Shown here piece by piece: positions 41,901 to 53,900 of a DNA stretch of 64,000 nt. The position numbers and the translations under genes were made by a program. Under the pieces are notes generated by a model. It searched no databases. It was not told the origin of the DNA and saw nothing but the letters and a program-made list of their open reading frames with translations. This DNA is from Owenia fusiformis (Eukaryota; Annelida; Polychaeta; Sabellida; Oweniidae): positions 8,191,730 to 8,255,729 of the forward strand of contig CAIIXF020000007.1 of NCBI GenBank assembly GCA_903813345.2. The letters run 5' to 3'. How positions within the stretch are numbered: the first letter of the stretch is position 1; every line of letters begins with the position of its first letter.

Positions 41901-44900
41901 TATCAAGGACTCCCAGATCACTGCTTCATCAGAGTTCGATTACAGATATTCTGCACCAAGAGGACGTATCAATACTGAGCCTGAGGATGATTTGGCTGGA
42001 GCATGGGTACCAAGGTACGTAAAAGATTTAATTTGAATACAACAAACGCAATCAAGGTTCTAAATATGAAAAGAAACATATACTGTCACAGGGTTGATGT
42101 GTTAATTGCTAAAAGCAAGTACAGATTGAAACCTTCATAATTTCTTATATTTTAAACGTTTTGTCTATTTAGATTCAATGAACCAGGCCAATGGATTCAA
42201 GTTGATTTTGAGGAGCCTACTCTTATATCAGGAGTTGTGACCCAGGGTAGAGAAGACCAACCCCAATGGGTACAATCATTCATTGTACTGATTAGTGAAG
42301 ATGGCGTCAATTTTACTCCATACACTGATAACCCAGGAGAACCGCCTAAGATATTCCCAGGAAACACAGACCAAAATACACTAGTTAAGAACCCATTTAA
42401 TCGCAATATCATCGCCCAAGTTATCCGTATTCAGCCTCTTACATGGGAAGACACCATTGCCATTAGGTTCAATGTACTTGGTTGTGCGGAAAAAACAACA
42501 CCCTTACCTGGAACAACCGGAACTGGAACTCCAGGAACTGGGACCCCAGGTACTGGAAAACCAACCACTGGACAACCACCAAGTGGTACTCCACCGACTG
42601 AAGGAACTAGGCCAACTGGAACATCACCACCTGAAGGAACTGGGCCAACTGGAACAACACCAATTGAAGGAACTGAGCCAACTGGACCTCCAGGAACTGG
42701 CACACCAGGGCCTGGGACACCAGGAACTGGAACCCCGGTTACTGGGAAACCGCCCACTGGACAGCCACCAAGTGGCACTCCACCAACTGAAGGAACTAGG
42801 CCAACTGGAACATCACCACCTGAAGGAACTGGGCCAACTGGAACAACACCAATTGAAGGAACTGAGCCAACTGGACCTCCAGGAACTGGCACACCAGGGC
42901 CTGGGACACCAGGAACTGGAACCCCGGTTACCGGGAAACCGCCCACTGGACAGCCACCAAGTGGCACTCCACCAACTGAAGGCACTGAACCAACTGGAAC
43001 ATCACCAACTGAAGAAACTGGGCCAACTGGAACGCCAGGAACTGGTCCAACTGAAGAAACTACAGTGACTCCAGGAACTGGCACTCCAACAACTACTGGA
43101 CCCTCATTTACAATCAAAGCAGAGTGTGAATGGTCTCCATGGGTCAGCGTTGATAACCCAGGAGTCGGAATTGGTGATCTTGAAACGATTGAAAAACTCA
43201 AAGAAAAGTATGGAATCTGTGAAAACATTGTTGACATCAAATGTCGTGTTAAAGACACAGACGTGCCATATGATGCAGCAGGACAATCTATGGTGACATG
43301 TGATATCCACAATGGACTGCGTTGTTATAACAGAGAACAAATGAGTGGGGCATGCTATGACTACGAAGTCAAAGTCCTCTGTTGGGATCCAATGTGTCAA
43401 AGCAGTAAGTCTCTCTTATGTGAAAGTATAATATATTGATATATCAATTCAATTTTCAATTCAATTCACTTTATTTCAAATGTTTCAGATACAGTATTTC
43501 ACATTGACATGAAAAGAAAACCCGTGGGGTGTAAAAATATATATATTTTAATAAATTTATATTTTATTTGCTAGAAATAGCATTATTTTCATTTATATCG
43601 CTTGGTATATCGCCTTGTTATGCATGTAAAGAAGAGTAAAGAAAGTTACTAGTATCTCAGATAAAAAGGTCTTTCACCCTATTGTCTCTTGATGGTATTC
43701 AATCTACTTGCATATGATACTATTATACTTGGTTTTTTCAGCTGAGGCACCTAGCGTTACTCCAACACCACCAACATCTCCATCTACACCACAAACGGAA
43801 ACGCCACCTACATCTCCATCTACACCTGCTACAGTGAAGATAACCTCTACACGTATGTTTATCTCTCATTATTCAACAATTCGCCCTGTAATGTGCAAAG
43901 TGATGGCAGCCATGCCTCACGCAGCAGTTCTTGTGCAAACTTGAACCTTTCCTCACTATGATCCCTAAAGAAGTAATTTGAAATGTTTCTTTTCTAGCTG
44001 CCTGTCCACCAGGACAAGAATGGCAATCGTGTGCAATCAAGTGTAGCCAGATGTGTGAATTCTTCCAAAGTGAATGGATCATCCGTGAAGTGTGTGTCGA
44101 CGATCCTAACGATGACACTTGTGTCCCAGGGTGTAAGCCTGCAGTGGACTGTAATGATTCAGAGTTCTACAGAGATCCTAATACTTGTGTCCTGCCCATA
44201 CATTGTACATGTAGAGACCTTGATGGAAATGAAGTTCCGGTACGTTTTTTATAGTTAACTATTTCATACATGTTCTTGCTATTTAGTAAATTGATAACTA
44301 AATGATTCAAATGTGTTTATGTTAAATTCAAAGCTGGTATTGTAAATCTGGATAGAGATATATTTCAACTCAAATGTTAACAGTTTACAATTTGTTTTGA
44401 GTGAAACCTCTTTACTAAAACGATGATCATGGAGCTACTTTTGATATTAAATACTATTTTCAGAATGGTCATATATGGAAGACTGGGGAGTGCGAGACGT
44501 GCATGTGCTGGAACAACGAAGTAAATTGTGTAACTGAGGATGGTTGCACAACACAGCAACCACCCTCGAGTACACCAGGCACAGGACCAACTGAAGGAAC
44601 ACCAGGAACTGGAGTAACTGGAACACCAAGCACCGGTACACCAGGCACTGGACCAACAGGAACACCAGGCACCGGTACACCAGGCACGGAATCAACTGGT
44701 ACACCAGGCACTGTACCAACAGGAACACCAGGCACCGGTACACCAGGCACGGAATCAACTGGTACACCAGGCACTGGACCAACAGGAACACCAGGCACCG
44801 GTACACCAGGCACGGAATCAACTGGTACACCAGGCACTGTACCAACAGGAACACCAGGCACCGGTACACCAGGCACGGAATCAACTGGTACACCAGGCAC

Positions 44901-47900
44901 TGTACCAACAGGAACACCAGGCACCGGTACACCAGGCACGGAATCAACTGGTACACCAGGCACTGTACCAACAGGAACACCAGGCACCGGTACACCAGGC
45001 ACGGAATCAACTGGTACACCAGGCACTGTACCAACAGGAACACCAGGCACCGGCACACCAGGCACGGAATCAACTGGTACACCAGGCACTGTACCAACAG
45101 GAACACCAGGCACCGGCACACCAGGCACTGAATCAACTGGTACACCAGGCACTGGAGCAACTGGAACACCAGGCACCGGTACACCAGGCACTGAACCAAC
45201 TGGTACACCGGGTACCGGGCCAACTAGCACACCAGGCACTGGGCCAACTGGAACACAAGGCACTGGTACACCAATTACTGGGCCAACTGTCCCTCCTACC
45301 AAAAAGGTTCACCCAGAATGTTATTGGACCGATTGGATAAACACTGATGCTCCACAAACAGGAGGCGGAGACCTGGAGACAATCATGAGAATCAGAGCTA
45401 GAAATGAGTTCTGTCCAAATCCTATAATAATTGAATGTCGTGAAGTAGCCACTAGAAGGGAGTCTTCAGCTACAGGCCAAAAGGTTACCTGCTCGACAAT
45501 GTTTGGCTTAACTTGTCTCAATTCTGACAACCCACCAAATGGATGCAGTGATTATGAAGTTCGATTCTTCTGCCCATGTGCCAGTAAGTCACCCCAATAC
45601 AATGATATTTGAAGAAATCTCCAAAATTAATGTAAAGTAAAAAATATGTCTTTGAATCTACAAATATTACTATCAAATTAAAATAAATTATTAATTCTAT
45701 ATTTAGGTTCACCAAAACCAACAGTACCTGTGTCTGGAACACCTGGAACTGGAACACCGGGCACTGGCACAACAGGCACTGGACCAACTGGAACACCAGG
45801 TACTGGACCACCAGGAACTGGACCAACTGGAACACCAGGCACCGGTACACCAGGAACTAGACCAACTGGTACACCAGGCACTGGACCAACTGGAACACCA
45901 GGCACCGGACCAACTGGAACACCTGCACCAGGCACCGGTACACCAGGAACTGGACCAACTGGAACACCAGGCACCGGCACACCAGGAACGGGACCTACTG
46001 GAACACCAAGTACTAGTACACCAGGCACTGGACCAACAGGAACACCAGGCACCGGCACACCAGAAACGGGACCTACTGGAACACCAAGTACTAGTACACC
46101 AGGAACTGGACCAACTGGAACACCAGGCACCGGAACACCAGAAACGGGACCTACTGGAACACCAAGTACTAGTACACCAGGAACTGGACCAACTGGAACA
46201 CCAGGCACCGGCACACCAGAAACGGGACCAACTGGAACACCAAGTACTAGTACACCAGGAACTGGACCAACTGGAACACCAGGCACCGGAACACCAGAAA
46301 CGGGACCAACTGGAACACCAAGTACTAGTACACCAGGAACTGGACCAACAGGAACACCAGGCACTGGTACACCAGAAACGGGACCTACTGGAACACCAAG
46401 TACTAGTACACCAGGAACTGGACCAACTGGAACACCAGGCACCGGTACACCAGGAACTGGACCAACTGGAACACCAGGCACCGGTACACCAGGAACTAGA
46501 CCAACTGAAGAAACACCAGGAACTGGAAGCCCACGACCAACTACACCTAAAAGCACGGGTTCAACAGGAATACCTACATTACCTCCCTCTTGTGAAGAAA
46601 CTGGCTGGACTGAATGGTTAAATGTGGACACACCTTTAGGAGGAACTGAAGGTGGAGACTATGAAACTATTCCAGCTCTGAGAAGAGAGCACGTCTTCTG
46701 TAGCAAGATGGAACTTGAACAAATTGAATGTAGAATCACTGACACTGATGTTTCATCGTCTGCTGGTGGGCAAATTGTTTCGTGTGATAAACTGAAAGGT
46801 TTACGATGCAAGAATGCTGACCAAGGTGGTGGAGTTTGCTTTGATTATGAAGTTCGATTTTACTGTAAATGTAGAGAAACAACAGCAGCACCACCAACAA
46901 CTGCACCTTCGGGTCCACCAGAAACAACGCCAAGTGGTACTGGAGAACCAAGTTCAACACCAGGAGTAACAGGTGGACCAGGCTCAACACCCGGAATAAC
47001 AGGCGAACCAGGCTCAACACCCGGAGTCACAGGTGGAACAGGCTCAACAAGACCAGGTGAGCCAGCGACACCTGAAGTCACAACTGGAACAGGAAAACCT
47101 GGATCACCACCAACTGAACCACCGACTGGACCAACTGGTCAACCACCAACCACACCTGAAGAGATTACTGGTAGACCTCCAACTGGAACCCCAAGAACTG
47201 AAACACCGCCAACTGGCGAAACTGTATCGCCCACTGGCCCAACTGGTCCTGTTTTCCTCTGTGGATGGACTGACTGGGTGAGCTCAAATACTCCTAACAA
47301 CGAAGGAGAGGCTGAAATACTTGACAACATTCGTAAGACGTACAGTTTCTGTGAAAATAGTGATATCACTGCAATTGAATGTAGAGATGTCCTTACTAAA
47401 ACACCACATGATCAAGCCGGGGATAAGGATGTCGTCTGTGACATGGAGTATGGCGGACTGATGTGCATCAATGCTATCCAAGAAGATGGAAATGTTTGTA
47501 ACGACTATGAAGTGAGGGTTCTTTGTGAGCCGATTGGATGTAAAGCAACTACAGTCGTAGCCCCTCCCTCTAGTACTCCACGTGTATCAACCAGTGGTGA
47601 GCCTGAACTTTTTTCATTTGAAACAAAGTAATAATGAATAAATAGTAGTAAAAACAAAACAGTATAGCCACACGTTAAGTCATTTACTAAACAAAATCTA
47701 AACAATGATGTGTTATTCGAGTGGAAAACAATTCACTGGCTATCAGCACCGGAAGAGTGGTTTCCTAAAGAAATCAATATATCGTATTTAACCTTTATTT
47801 TCTGTAGGTCCAACAACTGTGGTGACTACTCCAAGTCCATTCCCAACGACAACTGCTCCCGAGTGTTTCTACAATGGCGCCTTTTACCCACCTGGTACCA

Positions 47901-50900
47901 TCGAGGAAGGACCATGTCACAAGGTTGTTTGTACAGATGATGGTGAGATCATATCCGGGGAATACTATGACAGACCTGGATGTGGTGAAAAATTTTCTAC
48001 TACACCTGAGACAACTGTACCACCGACTACCGTTCCATTGGGTTGCTTTTATAATGACCAATTCTACGCACCAGGAACAACAATTGAGGAGAGTGTTTGT
48101 CATATAGTCATTTGTAATGAAAATGGATTTATAATCCGTGGAGATTATTTCAACAAACCAGAGTGTGAAGGAATTACAACTCCACCTCACCCTCCATCAA
48201 CAACAGGACCCACCATTCCTGAAGGAGGCTCGACACCTGGTGTGACAGGAGAACCAGAAGTTTCAACACCTGGTGTGACAGGCGAACCAGGAGTTTCAAC
48301 ACCTGGAGTGACAGGAGAACCAGGAGGTTCAACACCAGAAGTGACAGGCGAACCAGGAGTTTCAACACCAGAAGTGACAGGCGAACCAGGAGTTTCAACA
48401 CCTGGAGTGACAGGTAGACCAGGTGTTTCAACACCAGAAGTGACAGGCGAACCAGGAGTTTCAACCCCTGGGGTGACAGGTAGACCAGGAGGTTCAACAC
48501 CTGGAGTGACAGGAAGACCAGGCTCAACACCCAGTGGCACAACTCCTGAAACTGGTACAACACCAGAAGAAGAAGGTTGTTACTACAATGGAATTTTTTA
48601 TCCACCTGGGTCGACAATTGAAGAGAGTGAATGTCACGCAATTATATGTAATGAAAATGGTGATGTTATGCGTGGAGATTACTATGATAAACCAGGATGT
48701 CTACCAATAACAACACCAATTCATCCACCAACAACACCTGAAGTCACAACACCAGGCGTTACAGGTGAACCTGGTTCAACACCTAAAGGAACAAGTGGAC
48801 CAGGAGTCTCAACTCCTGGAGTGACAGGTAGACCAGGAGGTTCAACACCAGAAGTAACAGGCGAACCAGGAGTTTCAACACCTGGAGTGACAGGTAGACC
48901 AGGAGGTTCAACACCTGGAGTGACAGGCGAACCAGGAGTTTCAACACCTGGAGTGACAGGTAGACCAGGAGGTTCAACACCTGGAGTGACAGGCGAACCA
49001 GGAGTTTCTACACCTGGAGTGACAGGTAGACCAGGAGGTTCAACACCAGAAGTGACAGGCGAACCAGGAGTTTCAACACCTGGAGTGACAGGTAGACCAG
49101 GAGGTTCAACACCAGAAGTGACAGGCGAACCAGGAGTTTCAACACCTGGAGTGACAGGTAGACCAGGAGGTTCAACACCAGAAGTGACAGGCGAACCAGG
49201 AGTTTCAACACCTGGAGTGACAGGTAGACCAGGAGGTTCAACACCTGAAGCGACAGTTGGACCAGGAGGCACATCCCCAACACCGCCAACACCACCGACT
49301 ACAACACCTGGGGGATGTTATTACTATGGACAATATTATCCACCTGGTAATAGACATAAATTGTACTACAAAATAAACCAATAGGCTTCGTAACTGCTGT
49401 TACCTTAAACTGCTAGTCTTTTTAAATATTAGCAGATGTTGAAGCGTCTCATAAAATGTCACATTTCACATAAGTAAAAATATAATTCATTAAAGTGAAT
49501 AGCTTGAACCTGAAATAACAAATGAAACAAATGAACTCTCTTATTGTGAAGTAGCAATCACCCACTCTGATCAGGCAGAACACAAAACCAAGAAATAAAG
49601 TCATCGGAAATATTCCAATTTATTTTTCCATTGATTTTCAACAATGAAATGAAGAAATACATAATATAGATGTGTTGTGTTTATTTTAGGCTCGACTATT
49701 GAAGAAAACCTTTGCTCAGGCGTCTACTGCGACGAGAATGGCAACATTCTTATTGGTGACTTCTTTGACAAACCAGAGTGTAGAGAACCAACAACAACAC
49801 CTCCGACACCAGAAACCACAACTCCCAAAGGATGTGAATATAATGGATTCAGCCACGCTCCTGGTAAGTGAGGTTTCCGCATAATTTAGAGCATGTGGTC
49901 ATATATATTACTTCCAAGAGTATAAAGCTTCGCATTAACAACAACAAGGCTTGATTATAGTTTACAACAAGTGTTTACGTTTATTTGGACATTTCAAATT
50001 CATTTGTAAATAATTAAGGTTATAATATATGTGTAATAAATCTATATTGTTTGTCGTGTTGTAATTACTGTAAAACACAAGTGCATATAACGTGTACCAA
50101 GAAATCCCAAAGTAACCTAGCCCTTACACTACCACAAATCGGCTAGTTTGTTACAATATTATAATTATTCTTAATTCAGGTAGCACTATAGAGGAAGGAC
50201 CCTGTCATATAGTTATCTGTGACGAGAATGGACAGATTATTATTGGTGACTTCTTTGACAAACCTGGATGTGGACCATCGACAACAGCAGGTATGCCATT
50301 GTGGGATCCACAGCCTTTACTATCCTTTTGGAATAGTTCAGACTGTGGGATACTGACTGTAATAAATGTTTCCTTTAACCCTTAAAATGTACAGACCAAT
50401 TAAATTATTTACAGAGTTCTATTGACCATGAGTATCATGGGAAGGCATTACTTGCAGTTGCATGATTACATAAGCAGACAAAGCCTAATGAGTGTGACCA
50501 AACACAATTCCCTCCCAAATAATCCAAGTGTTGACATTTGCATGATAATTATTGTTTAAAATTCTAAATTGGAAAACAATAAGAAAAAAGAAGTATGTCA
50601 ACATTATCATAGTTATTAATTTTCAACATAAAAACAATATCCATCAAGATAAATAAAAGTTTTCCACATAATGAATTCATTGAATTAAAGTTTACAAAGG
50701 GGAAAACAGGACGGTGCATTCTTAGGCACTAATTTATTCCTCCATATACACTGATTTACTTGGAGAATGCACTGGCTAGGAACATGTTCTGCCTCATGAT
50801 ATATCAGAGTCTCTCAAAAGCGTTAGGTAAAGAGAGACTCTGATAAATCAGAATGCAGGTATGCAAAGAATATGAAAATTACAAAAAGTAATTCTAGTTT

Positions 50901-53900
50901 TACTTGACTTGATAATAATTTAAGGAAGTGTACAAGATTGAGATATATCAATTAAAGATGACGTTACCCATTTCCAAACGGAATTATTATTTCCTTAAAT
51001 TGTAACATGTTTGTCTGATCCGGCCCGACAAGAGACTATTGATTTTGAGAATGGAATTACTATATTGAAAATTCACGAACTCGATAAATGCATTTCTGTT
51101 AAAGGTACTACACCAAAGGAAGAGACACCAGGACCAACAACACCCGCAGAGACTCCCAGAACACCAACGACTACTCCCAGCATACCTACTCCCGGAAAAG
51201 GATGTTTTTACGAAAACCAGTACTATACACCAGGTAGGTCTTCCTTTATATTCCTCTCCAGCTTTTTTGAATTCATAATTGAGGTTTATTGTATGCATTA
51301 TTACTGCCATGACTGTTTCAGTCCAAAATATGACATATATAACGTTAAGACGAGTAGGCCTATAAATTATATTATCTTACTCTGGTAATGGAATTACAGT
51401 GAGGTATTTAGACCATTGCGAGGGGAATTCTATAATCTTTGTTCTGTGCACAAACTGAATCCTTAATGATTAGTTTTGTTCCTTAGGACACATCATCGAA
51501 GAGGGAGAATGCCATGTTGTTTATTGTGACGAGAATGGTGAAATTGTTATCGGTGACTTCTGGAGCAGACCTGGCTGTAGACCAACCACACCAGGTAAAC
51601 ATGAACATACGTAGACTTTCTTTGGTGTCTTTTTGTTTTGTATACCATAATTGTCAGATAATGCAAATGTCCTTGTGTTTTCTGAAAATATCTATACAGT
51701 TGACGATAATCATCGCGTCGGTGTAAATAATTCTGAAATGTAGCAAAATAACATATAAGCTCTCATTTCCTTTTCAGGTGCTACAACCACTACACCTGCT
51801 ACTCCTTCAACAGAGCCAGCAACTACACCAACACCTGCCACAACCCCACCATCCACCTTTGAACCCATCTGTGTAGACGGATGGACAGAGGAGATGAACG
51901 TTGACAATCCAGACAGTGGGAACGGTGGAGACATTGAAACCATTGACGAACTTCGACGAAAATATCAATTCTGTGACGACCATATGATTGAAGAGGTGAA
52001 ATGTTACGTAGCAGATACAAGTTTAGACTACACTTTTATGGATCAAGTTGTTAGGTGTGACCTCAACGGTTTATCATGCTGGAATGGTTACCAGTCCATT
52101 GGCGTTTGTTTTGACTACAGCGTCAAATTCCGATGTAACTGTGGTCGTACTGAACCTCCTTCAATACCAACTGAAGGCTTCACCACAGGAGGTACAGGAG
52201 TGACCAGTGGAGAGACAACTGCTCCCACGGGACCAACTGGAGCAACACATGTAACAGGAGGTACTGGTAGCACTGAGGGAGGCACCGGAGCAACATGGTT
52301 GACTGGTGGAACAGCCACTCCAGGCACTGGTACACCCGGAGTGACTGGCACTGCAGGTACAACTCCAGGATACACAACAGGAGGAACGCCAGGAACACCA
52401 AAAGTATCAACGACAAAAAGAACTGGAACTCCAGGTGAAACAACAGCCCCTATTGTTGAAACCACTCCCAGCACAGGAGAGAAGACCACCCCAAGCACAG
52501 GAGAAACTACACAGGAGACAACACCAGGTGTAGGAGAAAAGACAACTCCAGGTGAAGGGGCAAAGACAACTCCTGGTGTAGGAGAAAAGACAACACCAGG
52601 TGTAGGAGAAAAGACAACACCAGGTGAGGTAGAGAAGACAACACCAGGTGAGGTAGAGAAGACAACACCAGGTGTAGGAGAAGAAACAACTCCAGGAGTA
52701 GGAGAAAAAACAACTCCTGGTGTAGGAGAAGAGACAACTCCTGGTGTAGGAGAAAAGACAACTCCTGGTGTAGGGGAAAAGACAACTCCTGGTGTAGGAA
52801 AAAAGACAACACCGGGTGTAGGAGAAAAGACAACACCAGGTGAGGTAGAGAAGACAACACCAGGTGAGGTAGAGAAGACAACACCAGGTGTAGGAGAAGA
52901 AACAACTCCAGGAGTAGGAGAAAAAACAACTCCAGGAGTAGGAGAAAAGACAACACCAGGTGAGGTAGAGAAGACAACACCAGGTGAAGGAAAAGAGACA
53001 ACTCCTGGTGTAGGAGAAAAGACAACTCCTGGTGTAGGAGAAAAGACAACTCCAGGAGTAGGAGAAAAGACAACACCAGGTGAAGGAAAAGAGACAACTC
53101 CTGGTGTAGGAGAAAAGACAACTCCTGGTGTAGGAGAAAAGACAACACCAGGTGTAGGAGAAGAAACAACTCCAGGAGTAGGAGAAAAGACAACACCAGG
53201 TGAGGTAAAAAAGACAACTCCAGGTGAGGTAGAGAAGACAACACCAGGTGTAGGAGAAGAAACAACTCCAGGTGAAGGAGAAAAGACAACTCCAGGTGAG
53301 GTAGAGAAGACAACACCAGGTGTAGGAGAAGAGACAACTCCTGGTGTAGGAGAAGAGACAACTCCAGGTGAAGGAGAAAAGACAACTCCAGGTGAGGTAG
53401 AGAAGACAACACCAGGTGTAGGAGAAGAGACAACTCCAGGTGTAGGAGAAGAAACAACTCCAGGAGTAGGAGAAAAGACAACTCCAGGTGAGGTAGAGAA
53501 GACAACACCAGGTGTAGGAGAAGAGACAACTCCAACCACAGGAGAAAAGACAACACCAAGCACTGGTGTAGAAACCACACCTGCCCATACATCGGCTCCA
53601 ACACCATCCAGTATTCCTACAATAAGCCCTCAGTGTCTTGAAGACGGCTGGACTGATTGGATGAATTATGACAAACCTGACAAAAACAACAACAATGGTG
53701 ACTTTGAACTCATTGCTTTATTAAGAAGACAGTATCAATTCTGTTCAAAGTCAGAAATAACTGAAGTGGAATGTAACGTTGCAGATACTTCTCTGCCAAG
53801 CAGTCTGAGTGGCCAAATTCTGCTTTGCGACACCAACAATGGATTGATCTGCAGAAACAAAGACCAAGAAGGTGAGGACTGCATGGATTACAGTGTGAGA

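Larger units (their letters stand above)
39104..42600 (+). repeat. Tandem triplication of a ~1.35-kb discoidin cassette, introns included
   Basis: Cassette starts at 39104, 40524 and 41858 (offsets 1,420 and 1,334 bp). B and C match nearly base for base through both exons and both introns (compare the intron from 40022 with that from 41368, or 40681-40838 with 42015-42172, both 158 bp). Each cassette is phase 1-1, so duplication keeps the frame. Confidence 0.93.

Noticed and set aside
44447-46631. Antisense ORFs over exons 40-41 (44447-45302, 45678-46631)
   Set aside because: Same artefact of the 63- and 78-bp arrays; the sense strand carries intact WxxW domains in phase.
51011-51104. Coding start at 51011 before exon 45
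   Set aside because: A frame is open, but exon 45 begins at the AAAG acceptor at 51105, in phase with exon 44 and with the Thr/Pro linker pattern; upstream residues resemble nothing in the gene.
52518-53560. CRISPR-like regular short repeats
   Set aside because: There are no unique spacers; the repeats are contiguous, in frame, and inside a coding exon of a eukaryotic gene.
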